Assembly: GCA_034003145.1 (NCBI GenBank)
Contig: JAVEZE010000089.1
Coordinates: 1-11,478, forward strand
DNA from: JACKPD01 sp034003145
GTDB lineage: Bacteria; Spirochaetota; Spirochaetia; CADAEX01
Direction: 5' to 3'
Length of the DNA: 11,478 bases
The position numbers and the translations under genes are program-made. This document shows, piece by piece, positions 1 to 7,839 of this stretch; within the stretch, counting starts at the first letter, position 1, and each line of letters opens with the position of its first letter. The notes below the pieces were generated by a model. The model was not told the DNA's origin and ran no database searches. It saw nothing but the letters and a program-made list of their open reading frames with translations.

Positions 1-1
1 T

Positions 2-3000
2 GGTGTTTTTAACGATATAGAACTCAAGGCAAATACAATTAAAGATAGAATTGAGGATAACAGGGCTAATCTGGAAGATTTTAAAGAATATATTTCTGAA
101 CTTGAAAAGCGCAGGGATAAACTCGGAGATGAGGTGGTTAACACCATAAAACAGGAACTTGATGATCTGGCCGAGGAATTTCAGGACAATATGGCGAAAT
201 CAGAAGATGAGTTCCGTTCAAGGCTTTTTGAAACTGAGGAACAGGGAAAATCATTAAGTGAAGAAATTTTCACCAGGATAAAATCAGAAATTTCAGATAA
301 GTCTGATGATATCAATTCAGATATAGAGGGAAATCTTGCTCTTCTTGAAAACAGGATAAAAGAACAGTTTGATAGAGTCAGCGCTGAAATGTCTGATTTT
401 GAAAAAATAGTACAAAAAAAATATGTTGAAACCCAGGCAGCTTCTGTAAAGAATTATGAAGCATCTCTTGAAAGTATCAGGGATTTTGAGGAAGCAATGG
501 CAGGTAAAAACGGTCAGATCAGCGAAATGAGAAAAGAAGTTGGGCTTATAACAGAAGATTTCAACAAGAGGCTTGATTCCTGGAATAAATTTATTGCAGA
601 GTTTGATGACAAAAGGAATTTTATTGTTTCAGAATTTTCTAAAAAACTTGAATCTGATGTTGATGCCTTTGTCCTGAAATTCGAAAATAAAGCTGTTGAA
701 ATAGAAGAAAAATATATCGCTAAACTTGGCATGAGTGAGCAGGAAGGGGAAAATTATCAGGATAAAGTATTTGCAGATATCAAAAAACAGATACTCCGCA
801 ATGCAGAGACAGTAAAAATAGATCTGCTTAAACAGATTGAAGAGGTTGATTCGCGTGTAATAGCAAACCTTTCCAGGCTTGAAGGGGGAATTACAGAATA
901 TGAATCAAGCCTTAATTACCGTATAGAAGGGATTGAAGGATTCAGCAAAGATATTGAGCTGATGGAAAAAAATCTCAAATCCATGATTGACAAGGTAAGC
1001 GAAAAGATGCGGGACGATTTCCATACTTTCGAAGTTTCACTGGATGCTGAAAAAAGTGAGCAAAAGGTAAAACTTGATAAGGATTTTTCTGAAATAAGGG
1101 ATGTTCTTGAAACACTTGAAAATAGAATTGATGAACTCAAGAAAAAATCCTATGAAAATGTCACAGAGAAGCTGCAGGTATTTGAAGATGATTTTTTTAA
1201 AGATCTTAAAGTCAGAAATGAATCAATAAATAAGGAACTTGAGACATGGCAGCAGGGAATAACAGCTAAAATCGAAAAAATCAGCGCGGAAAAACTTGGA
1301 ATGAGGGAAGAGATCGAGAGTAAATGCGTTGAAAGCCTCAAAGAGAAGCTGAATGAAATACAGGCCAGGGCAAATTCCCAGTATCAGAAATATGAAAACC
1401 AGATCAGCATTTTTAAAAATGAAACAGATGAAAAACTCAATATTGTAGATAAAAATGTCAAAGAGTTTGAAATGGCAATCAAATCAGAGACAGAAGATAT
1501 TAAAGTTTCAAGCTATAATCACTTTAACAAGCAGTTTACTGATTATCATACAGGACTTGATGAAAAACTCAGGCAATATGAAAAAGAAATGGGGCAGAGG
1601 CTGTCCCGGTTCGATGAGGCAATTGAAGAGAACAAAAAAAATATTTTCGCAAATCTTGACAGCACAAAATCAGATATGCAGGCCTGGTATGCAGGTTTTG
1701 ACCAGGATATGAAAAAAAGCAAAGATGCTCTTTCTGAACAGAATCTTAAACTCAGGGAAGATGTCGCGCGTCTGCTTGAGGAGCTTAAGACAGAATATGC
1801 GCAGGAGAAGGAAGAACTTCTTGATGATTCAAAAAAGACAAGAGAGCTTTACAGCCAACAGCTTGCGGAAATCGCATCAAACATTGCAGTGCTTAACGAT
1901 GATCTCAAGGAAAAATCCCAGGCAGCTTTGGAGAAAATGAAAAACGATTCAGAAATATTCCTGATTGATTTTATGAAAAAAACACGGGAACTTGAGCAGG
2001 AAGTTGATAACAAGATTAAAGAGTTTAAAACAGGTGTTCAGGAAGTCAGGGAAAGAATCGACGGCACGGAAAAGAAAATGATGGGGCGGTTGTCGGAAAG
2101 CGCAAGAGTATTAAGCATAACTCTTGATGATATAGACAAGAAACAGAAGAATTTCATAGGGCAGACAAAAATATTTGACAGGGCAGATTCACTCAAGACA
2201 GTCTTGCAGGAAAAAATTGATGACCTTAAAGGGGATATTATAAAAGTTGATGCCCAGAGCAGGGATATAAAAGCGGCTGAGAAAAAATTTGACAGTATAC
2301 GAAAACTTGGCGATGAAGTTTCATCAAAATTAAGCCGGTTCCTTGCTGAAAAGCGTAAAATTGATGAAATTGAGGGAGATTTTAAAAAATTACTGAATAT
2401 GTCGCAGGCTGTGGATATAAAACTTGATCATATAACAGGCGTTTATGACAATCTCCAGGAAATTGATGTGAAACTCAGGAATTTTGATTCCCTTTTCAAG
2501 GATATAACGGAAAAATTCCAGAGACTCGAAAAAAAGGAAAGTATAATTGAAACAACCACAGAAGGTGTTGACAGGAATTTCCAGATACTTCAGCAGATGG
2601 AAAAGAGTCTTTCCTCTCTTTCAGAAATAACAGATATGCTGCCGATGAGGCTTAATGAGCTTGAGAACAGGTTTAAAAAGATAAATCTGGAAAAGAAAGA
2701 CGCGGATAAAACCATGGAAAACCTTGGTAAGCTGACCAAGGTTCTTGGTGATGTTGAAGAGCGGATAGACAAAATGCAGCAGGCAAGGGAGTGGATTGCC
2801 AGAACTGAAACAAGACTCACAGAAACCGGTAAAAAAGCTGAAGAAAATATAGCCCTTCTTGGCTCCCTGATAGACAAGGACAGCAAGAATAAAAAAACCC
2901 AGAAAGGGGGCGCCCCTTCCATTGACAAGAGGGAAATGGTTGTAAAACTTGCGCACCAGGGCTGGACATCTGAAAACATTGCCCAAGCAACAGGCCTGAG

Positions 3001-3046
3001 CAGGGGCGAGGTAGAGCTGATTCTGGAAATTATGCCTAAAAAATAA
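2..3046 (+). CDS. Giant coiled-coil protein, SpiroCoCo-like, 5' end cut by window edge
   Basis: The reading frame is open from base 2 to the stop at 3044-3046. The GTG at 134 is therefore only an internal Val codon, and the true start lies left of the window. The visible part, over 1000 residues, is almost wholly helical and charged: rich in Glu, Lys, Asp and Ser with regular Leu/Ile/Phe spacing typical of long coiled coils. I see no membrane segment or signal peptide in it. The last 40 residues differ: after a short Lys/Gly/Pro linker comes a compact helix-turn-helix-like unit (REMVVKLAHQGWTSENIA, then a TGLSRGEVELIL stretch). It resembles the C-terminal tails of SwrB/DUF6115-type proteins. 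This architecture and the position before grpE fit the spirochaete SpiroCoCo coiled-coil family. The role is unknown; a cytoskeletal or scaffold function is inference. The family call is fairly sure, function is not. Confidence 0.8.
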   Translation, partial: GVFNDIELKANTIKDRIEDNRANLEDFKEYISELEKRRDKLGDEVVNTIKQELDDLAEEFQDNMAKSEDEFRSRLFETEEQGKSLSEEIFTRIKSEISDKSDDINSDIEGNLALLENRIKEQFDRVSAEMSDFEKIVQKKYVETQAASVKNYEASLESIRDFEEAMAGKNGQISEMRKEVGLITEDFNKRLDSWNKFIAEFDDKRNFIVSEFSKKLESDVDAFVLKFENKAVEIEEKYIAKLGMSEQEGENYQDKVFADIKKQILRNAETVKIDLLKQIEEVDSRVIANLSRLEGGITEYESSLNYRIEGIEGFSKDIELMEKNLKSMIDKVSEKMRDDFHTFEVSLDAEKSEQKVKLDKDFSEIRDVLETLENRIDELKKKSYENVTEKLQVFEDDFFKDLKVRNESINKELETWQQGITAKIEKISAEKLGMREEIESKCVESLKEKLNEIQARANSQYQKYENQISIFKNETDEKLNIVDKNVKEFEMAIKSETEDIKVSSYNHFNKQFTDYHTGLDEKLRQYEKEMGQRLSRFDEAIEENKKNIFANLDSTKSDMQAWYAGFDQDMKKSKDALSEQNLKLREDVARLLEELKTEYAQEKEELLDDSKKTRELYSQQLAEIASNIAVLNDDLKEKSQAALEKMKNDSEIFLIDFMKKTRELEQEVDNKIKEFKTGVQEVRERIDGTEKKMMGRLSESARVLSITLDDIDKKQKNFIGQTKIFDRADSLKTVLQEKIDDLKGDIIKVDAQSRDIKAAEKKFDSIRKLGDEVSSKLSRFLAEKRKIDEIEGDFKKLLNMSQAVDIKLDHITGVYDNLQEIDVKLRNFDSLFKDITEKFQRLEKKESIIETTTEGVDRNFQILQQMEKSLSSLSEITDMLPMRLNELENRFKKINLEKKDADKTMENLGKLTKVLGDVEERIDKMQQAREWIARTETRLTETGKKAEENIALLGSLIDKDSKNKKTQKGGAPSIDKREMVVKLAHQGWTSENIAQATGLSRGEVELILEIMPKK

Positions 3047-3055
3047 GAAAAACAG

Positions 3056-3075
3056 GGTTAAATAACCATTTTTTA
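3056..3075 (+). terminator. Weak candidate intrinsic terminator after the coiled-coil gene
   Basis: GGTT (3056-3059) can pair with AACC (3064-3067) around a 4-nt loop, and a six-T run follows at 3069-3074. A 4-bp stem is short, so termination would be partial at best. It lies 10 nt after the coiled-coil stop codon. Confidence 0.3.
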
Positions 3076-3094
3076 ATCATTATTTTATAAACTC

Positions 3095-3123
3095 TTGACG
3101 CTTTATTCCTCCATTAGTATTTT
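3095..3123 (+). promoter_or_regulatory. Candidate sigma-70-type promoter for grpE-dnaK-dnaJ
   Basis: TTGACG (3095-3100) matches the -35 consensus at five of six bases. It is followed after 17 bp by TATTTT (3118-3123), which matches the -10 consensus at four of six. The expected start near 3130 would leave a leader of about 48 nt before the grpE GTG. No CIRCE element (TTAGCACTC-N9-GAGTGCTAA) is present here or in the other gaps of the cluster. Confidence 0.5.
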
Positions 3124-3177
3124 ATTTTAACAAAGTAAAAATTAATACAAATAAATCACATCATAGGGTTAAAAATA

Positions 3178-3825
3178 GTGAATGAGAAGAATTTGAATAA
3201 TGAGAGGGAAAAAGAACAGGAAAATGGTGAAGTGAAAAAAGAGGATTTAAAACAGGATACAGCTGCTTCCCCTGACAGGAATAAGGAATGTCTGGAAATT
3301 ATTGATGAGCTTCAGGGAAAACTTAAAAAAGCTGAAGAAGAGGCAGCAGTTTATAAGGACACTATACTCAGAAAGCAGGCTGATTTTGATAATTACAGAA
3401 AGAGAATGATCAGGGAAAAAGAAGAAACGGTAAAGTTTGCCAATACAAATCTGTTGATTGATTTAATGGATATAATTGATGATTTTGAAAGAGCAATAAG
3501 CTCTGCGCAGGAATCGAAGAATTTTGACAAATTTCATGAAGGAATAGCTCTTATAGAAAAACGCTTTGTTTCAATGCTTGCAAACAAATGGAATCTTGTG
3601 AGGTTTGACAGCTTAAACGCTGAATTTAATCCTGAGGTGCATGAAGCAGTTATGGTTGAAAAAAAATCAGATTTAACTGAGCCTGTTGTGGCCGAAGTGT
3701 TTCAAAATGGCTATCTTTTAAACAGCAGGGTAATAAGAAACGCAAAGGTAAAAGTTTTTATGCCTGAAGAGATTCAGTCATCTGATGAGCTTTCAGAAAA
3801 AGCAACATATGAAAAGCAGGGTTAA
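3178..3825 (+). CDS. grpE: GrpE, nucleotide exchange factor of DnaK
   Basis: GrpE is the cytosolic partner that drives ADP release from DnaK and resets the chaperone cycle. The 215-residue protein has the family layout. An acidic, Glu/Lys-rich disordered N-terminus (1-35) leads into a long helix (about 36-90) carrying the conserved FDNYRKR at 70-76. A helical bundle with LLIDLMDIIDDFERA (92-106) comes next. The C-terminal beta domain (about 139-196) includes FNPEVHEAV, NGYLLNSRVIRNAKVKV and the closing MPE. The length is normal (E. coli about 197). The start is GTG at 3178, with only a poor Shine-Dalgarno match (AGGG at about 3165-3168). The next in-frame Met is at residue 77, inside the conserved helix, so GTG is the sensible start. 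dnaK and dnaJ follow. The identification is secure. Confidence 0.97.
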   Translation: MNEKNLNNEREKEQENGEVKKEDLKQDTAASPDRNKECLEIIDELQGKLKKAEEEAAVYKDTILRKQADFDNYRKRMIREKEETVKFANTNLLIDLMDIIDDFERAISSAQESKNFDKFHEGIALIEKRFVSMLANKWNLVRFDSLNAEFNPEVHEAVMVEKKSDLTEPVVAEVFQNGYLLNSRVIRNAKVKVFMPEEIQSSDELSEKATYEKQG

Positions 3826-3826
3826 G

Positions 3827-3857
3827 CTGTTAAACAGAAAAGCGCCTGGTTTACAGG
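3827..3857 (+). other. Paired palindromic motifs in the grpE-dnaK gap
   Basis: CTGTTAAACAG (3827-3837) is a perfect 5-bp inverted repeat around one base. Eight bases later CCTGGTTTACAGG (3845-3857) has CCTG/CAGG arms. The two units can also pair with each other (3827-3837 with 3846-3856, nine of eleven positions) to form one hairpin. No U-run follows, so it is not a standard terminator. It could be an RNA processing or stability element, or a paired protein site. Function is unknown. Confidence 0.4.
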
Positions 3858-3918
3858 ATAAAATATTTTATTGTGATTTAAATATTAATTTTGGGAAAAG
3901 GATAGTAGGAGAAAAATT

Positions 3919-5853
3919 ATGGGAAAAGTAATTGGCATAGACCTTGGGACAACAAACTCTTGTGTTTCGGTAATGGAAGGTGGTGAACCTGTTGTTATAC
4001 AAAGTTCAGAGGGACAAAGGACAACACCTTCAATAGTTGCCTATACAGATAAGGGAGAAAGGCTTGTGGGGCAGCCTGCTAAAAATCAGATTATTACAAA
4101 CCCGGAAAATACTGTTTATTCAATCAAGAGATTTATGGGTAATAAATTTTCCGAGGTAAAGCAGGATCTCAACCTGGTTGCCTATAGTATTGAAGAGGCA
4201 CCCAATCATGATATACGGATAAATATTAGAGGCAAGCATTATTCTGCTCCAGAGATATCTGCAGCAATACTGCAGAAAATGAAAAAAACCGCGGAAGATT
4301 ATCTTGGAGAACCTGTTACAGAAGCTGTAATAACGGTTCCAGCGTATTTTAATGATTCGCAGAGACAGGCTACAAAAGACGCCGGAAAGATAGCAGGGCT
4401 TGAAGTAAAAAGAATTGTAAATGAACCTACAGCAGCATCACTTGCCTACGGTTTTGGGAAAGATAAAAAAGATGAAAAAATAGCTGTATTTGATCTCGGC
4501 GGCGGAACTTTCGATATTTCCATTCTTGAGCTGGGTGACGGTGTTTTTGAAGTTAAGTCAACAAATGGAGACACACACCTCGGAGGGGACAATTTTGACC
4601 AGAAGATAATTTCATGGCTTATTGATACTTTCAAGAAAGATACAGGGATTGATCTTTCCAAAGACAAGATGGCGCTTCAGAGGCTCAGAGAGGCAGCGGA
4701 AAAAGCAAAGATTGAGCTTTCAAGCACTCAGTCAACCGATATTAACCTTCCATTTGTGACTGCGGATGCAAGCGGCCCAAAACATCTTCTTTATAAACTC
4801 TCAAGAGCAAAATTTGAGCAGATGATAGAGGATCAGATTCAAAGTACAAAAAACCCCTGTCTTAAAGCATTGAAAGATGCCGGATTAACTGCTTCTGACA
4901 TAGACGAAGTTATTCTGGTTGGAGGATCGACAAGAATTCCGGCTGTACAGGCGATTGTCAAGGAAGTATTTAAAAAAGAACCTAACAAAAGCGTAAATCC
5001 TGATGAAGTAGTGGCAATGGGAGCTGCTATCCAGGCAGGTATTTTAGGCGGCGATGTAAAGGATGTTCTTCTTCTTGATGTTACTCCCCTGTCACTTGGA
5101 ATTGAAACTCTTGGCGGTGTTTTTACAAAACTTATTGAAAGAAACACAACAATACCGACCAGAAAAAGCCAGGTCTTTTCAACAGCAGCAGACAGCCAGA
5201 CTGCGGTATCAATTCATGTCCTTCAGGGTGAAAGGGAAATGGCTTCACAAAACAGGACGCTTGGCAAGTTTGATCTTGTAGGTATACCGCCTGCGCCACG
5301 CGGCATTCCGCAGATTGAGGTTGCTTTTGATATTGACGCAAACGGAATTGTTCATGTTTCAGCAAAAGATCTTGCGACCGGCAAGGAGCAGAAGATAAGA
5401 ATTGAATCATCTTCAGGTTTAAGCGAAGCAGAAATCAAGAAAATGGTTGATGATGCAGCAGCTCATGCGGAGGAAGACAGAAAGGAAAAAGAAAAAGTTG
5501 AGGTTAATAATGAAGCTGATGCCTTGATCTATTCAACTGAAAAATCCCTCAAGGAATATGGCGATAAGATTTCTGCAGAAGACAAAGGCAAAGCAGAAGC
5601 TGCCTTGAATGAACTTAAAACAGCTGTAGGCGGCACAGATATTGAATCTATTAAAAAGAAGATTGAAGAGCTTAAAACTGCATCATATAAACTTGCTGAA
5701 GAGATGTATAAAAACGCTTCCCAGGAAGCTCCGGGAGCAGAGGAGCAGCCTCAGGATAATAATTCCGGCGCGGAAGAAGGAAGCGATAAGAAGCCTTCAG
5801 GTTCAAATGTAGAAGACGTTGATTACGAAGTAGTTGATGATGATAAAAAATAA
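3919..5853 (+). CDS. dnaK: DnaK, Hsp70 chaperone
   Basis: This is the ATP-driven cytosolic chaperone that binds unfolded hydrophobic stretches, with DnaJ delivering substrate and GrpE exchanging nucleotide. At 644 residues it is full length (E. coli 638). All three Hsp70 signatures are present: GIDLGTTNSCV (6-16), the phosphate-binding FDLGGGTFDIS (191-201) and VILVGGSTRIPAVQ (331-344). The catalytic Lys70 is in YSIKRFMG and the phosphorylatable Thr is at about 197 in GGGTFD. The interdomain linker DVLLLDVTPLSLG (382-394) leads into the substrate domain, then a helical lid from about 500. The tail (about 600-644) is acidic and Gly/Asn-rich and ends in EDVDYEVVDDDKK, close to the usual EEVDYEVVDEDK. 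AGGAG at 3907-3911, 7 nt before the ATG, is a strong ribosome binding site. It lies 93 nt after grpE and 34 nt before dnaJ. The identification is secure. Confidence 0.99.
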   Translation: MGKVIGIDLGTTNSCVSVMEGGEPVVIQSSEGQRTTPSIVAYTDKGERLVGQPAKNQIITNPENTVYSIKRFMGNKFSEVKQDLNLVAYSIEEAPNHDIRINIRGKHYSAPEISAAILQKMKKTAEDYLGEPVTEAVITVPAYFNDSQRQATKDAGKIAGLEVKRIVNEPTAASLAYGFGKDKKDEKIAVFDLGGGTFDISILELGDGVFEVKSTNGDTHLGGDNFDQKIISWLIDTFKKDTGIDLSKDKMALQRLREAAEKAKIELSSTQSTDINLPFVTADASGPKHLLYKLSRAKFEQMIEDQIQSTKNPCLKALKDAGLTASDIDEVILVGGSTRIPAVQAIVKEVFKKEPNKSVNPDEVVAMGAAIQAGILGGDVKDVLLLDVTPLSLGIETLGGVFTKLIERNTTIPTRKSQVFSTAADSQTAVSIHVLQGEREMASQNRTLGKFDLVGIPPAPRGIPQIEVAFDIDANGIVHVSAKDLATGKEQKIRIESSSGLSEAEIKKMVDDAAAHAEEDRKEKEKVEVNNEADALIYSTEKSLKEYGDKISAEDKGKAEAALNELKTAVGGTDIESIKKKIEELKTASYKLAEEMYKNASQEAPGAEEQPQDNNSGAEEGSDKKPSGSNVEDVDYEVVDDDKK

Positions 5854-5887
5854 ATCCTTGTCCCTTGGGGAAAGTGAGACTTAAACA

Positions 5888-7018
5888 TTGGCAAAAAAGG
5901 ATTATTACGAAGTCCTTGGCATTCCGAAAGGAGCTGCCAAGGATGAAATTAAAAAGGCATATCGAAAACTGGCAATAAAATACCATCCTGATAAAAATGC
6001 CGGGAACAAGGAAGCGGAGGAGAAATTCAAGGAAGCAACCGAAGCCTATGAAGTTCTAAGCGATGATACAAAAAAACAGGCGTATGATCAGTTCGGTTTT
6101 GCCGGTGTTGAAAACATGGGCTCAGGAGCTCATGACTATTCAACAGTTTTCAGGGATTTTGAAGATATTTTTGGGGATTTCTCAGGTATCTTTGATTCTT
6201 TTTTCGGCGGTCAGGGATCCCGTTCAAGACGGGGCCCACAGGGCTCTTCACAGCAAAGAGGATCAGATTTAAGATATAATCTTGATATTTCCTTTAAAGA
6301 CGCTGTATTTGGTACCAAGGTTGAGATTGCGTATAATAAAAATAACAGTTGTCAAACCTGTAAAGGGTCAGGAGCCGCATCCGGTACAGGTAAGAAAACC
6401 TGCAGCACGTGCGGAGGAACAGGCCAGGTAAGACGGAATTCCGGCTTTTTCTCTATTGCTTCCCCATGTCCGACCTGCCGGGGGGAAGGATTTATTCTTG
6501 AAAACCCATGCGGCTCATGCGCAGGTACAGGCGTTAACAGAAGAAAACAAAAGATAAAAGTTACTATCCCAGCCGGTATTGAAACAGGCAAACGGATAAG
6601 CATTCCATCGCAGGGCGATGCAGGCCCCAACGGAGGGGAACCTGGAGATCTTTATGTTTTCATAAATGTACGGCCTCATGAATATTTTGAGAGGAACGGA
6701 GAGGACCTATACTGCCTTATCCCTGTATCTTTTACCCAGGCTGCCCTCGGAGCAGAGATTTATGTCAAAACACTTGATGAAAAAAAAGTGAGGATGAAAA
6801 TTCCTTCCGGAACACAGAACGGCAAGGTTCTAAGGCTTAGGGGAGAGGGTGTTCCTTTTCTCCATAATTCTTCAAAGAGGGGAGATCTTTACGTTAAAAT
6901 ACAGGTACTGGTTCCTGACAAACTTTCATCAAAACAGAAAAAACTTCTTGAAGAACTATCATCCATTTCAGGAGAGACTGAATCCCCTGTCCCGGTAAAA
7001 CTTTCTTCGATAAGTTGA
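5888..7018 (+). CDS. dnaJ: DnaJ, Hsp40 co-chaperone, TTG start
   Basis: DnaJ delivers unfolded clients to DnaK and stimulates its ATPase. The 376-residue protein has the full type I layout. A J domain (1-70) carries the essential HPD at 33-35. A Gly/Phe-rich region (about 70-125) has repeated DIFGDFSG-type motifs. The zinc domain has four Cys pairs: 155/158 (CQTCKGSG), 172/175 (CSTCGGTG), 194/197 (CPTCRGEG) and 208/211 (CGSCAGTG). A C-terminal beta-sandwich region follows. The start is TTG at 5888. An in-frame TAA sits at 5882-5884 and no Met occurs before the HPD, so the TTG start is forced. AGTGAG at 5873-5878 is a modest ribosome binding site. A strong terminator begins 54 nt after the stop. 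The identification is secure. Confidence 0.98.
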   Translation: MAKKDYYEVLGIPKGAAKDEIKKAYRKLAIKYHPDKNAGNKEAEEKFKEATEAYEVLSDDTKKQAYDQFGFAGVENMGSGAHDYSTVFRDFEDIFGDFSGIFDSFFGGQGSRSRRGPQGSSQQRGSDLRYNLDISFKDAVFGTKVEIAYNKNNSCQTCKGSGAASGTGKKTCSTCGGTGQVRRNSGFFSIASPCPTCRGEGFILENPCGSCAGTGVNRRKQKIKVTIPAGIETGKRISIPSQGDAGPNGGEPGDLYVFINVRPHEYFERNGEDLYCLIPVSFTQAALGAEIYVKTLDEKKVRMKIPSGTQNGKVLRLRGEGVPFLHNSSKRGDLYVKIQVLVPDKLSSKQKKLLEELSSISGETESPVPVKLSSIS

Positions 7019-7072
7019 AAATTTGCTAAAAAGGGTGATTTTTTTTTGCGGTAAAATTACAAATAATTTAAT

Positions 7073-7114
7073 CATAAAAAAAGCTGTATCAGATTTGATA
7101 CAGCTTTTTTTATG
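7073..7114. terminator. Bidirectional intrinsic terminator between dnaJ and lemA
   Basis: The arms 7073-7091 and 7096-7114 are perfectly complementary over 19 bp around a 4-nt GATT loop. The core stem is GCTGTATCA/TGATACAGC, flanked by seven A on the left and seven T on the right. Either strand therefore reads as hairpin plus U-tract. It sits between convergent genes (dnaJ on +, lemA on -) and should end both transcripts. Confidence 0.93.
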
Positions 7115-7162
7115 GTGCGCCAGACAGGGGATACCTGCGTGGCGGCAGTGCATAGTAACCTA

Positions 7163-7744
7163 TTAACTTCCAAAATCTACCTTTGGAAGTTCTTTTGCAG
7201 TTTCTGATACCTCGAAATAGGGCTTTTTCTCAAGCCCCATGTTGCCGGCTATAATTGAAGCTGGAATCATTCTTATTTTCGCGTTAAATATTTTTACTCC
7301 GTCATTATACCTTTTCCTTGCAACCGCAAGCCTGTTCTCTGTCCCTGCAAGCTCATCCTGGAGCCTTATGAAATTCTGGTCTGATTTAAGCTGAGGGTAA
7401 TTCTCAACAACAACAAGCAGCCGTGAAAGGGCTCCTTCCAGCTGGTTTGCCCCTTCTGCTTTTTCCGAAACTGTAGACGCCCCCGCAAGCTTTGCTCTTG
7501 CGTTTGCTATGTTTGTAAATACTTCTTTTTCCTGGGAGGCAAAACCCTTTACTGTTGAAACAATGTTGGGGATAAGATCACTTCTTCTTTGAAGCTGGTT
7601 GTCAACTTCTGCCCAGGAAGCGTCAATATTTTCTTCCAGATACACCAGCTGGTTTCTTGTGTTGATATACCATGAAAAAAGCGATCCTGCTATCAGCAGC
7701 AGTACGAGTACAGGTACAAGAATGTAAAGTACTTTTTTATTCAT
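7163..7744 (-). CDS. lemA: LemA family membrane protein
   Basis: This 193-residue protein has the LemA family form: one N-terminal membrane helix (about 5-25), then a soluble helical bundle. Family hallmarks are visible in ENIDASWAEVDNQLQRRSDLIPNIVSTVKGFA (38-69), the Lys/Ala-rich helix after it, ENYPQLKSDQNFIRLQDELAGTENRL in the middle, and RYND..FN near the end. LemA proteins are anchored in the cytoplasmic membrane; their biochemical role is poorly defined, though the name comes from a Listeria antigen. A good ribosome binding site (AAGGAGAG, complement of 7756-7763) lies 11 nt before the ATG. It is the last gene of a three-gene set on this strand, 95 nt after the TPM-domain gene. LemA and TPM-domain genes commonly sit together in bacteria, which suggests a shared envelope role. 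The family is certain, function is not. Confidence 0.95.
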   Translation of the reverse strand: MNKKVLYILVPVLVLLLIAGSLFSWYINTRNQLVYLEENIDASWAEVDNQLQRRSDLIPNIVSTVKGFASQEKEVFTNIANARAKLAGASTVSEKAEGANQLEGALSRLLVVVENYPQLKSDQNFIRLQDELAGTENRLAVARKRYNDGVKIFNAKIRMIPASIIAGNMGLEKKPYFEVSETAKELPKVDFGS

Positions 7745-7839
7745 TTTAATTTATTCTCTCCTTGCTATAGTTATTGTTATTATTTCCTTTGCTGTCATTT
7801 GTTTGGAACCGGCAAAAGAAAAAAATATTATTCTAAAAA

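Noticed and set aside
2590..2986. Two long minus-strand ORFs inside the coiled-coil gene
   Set aside because: They are antisense shadows of a clear coding frame: Ser/Phe-rich products mirroring Glu/Lys-rich codons.
3094..3117. Heat-shock sigma-32-like promoter (CTTGACG followed by CTCCATTAG)
   Set aside because: The spacing is about 8 nt, too short for the known 13-17 nt, and the -10 match is poor. The sigma-70-type reading at 3095-3123 fits better.
7751..7798. 15-codon minus-strand ORF ending over the lemA ribosome binding site
   Set aside because: It has no ribosome binding site of its own and no telling composition; likely chance in an AT-rich gap.
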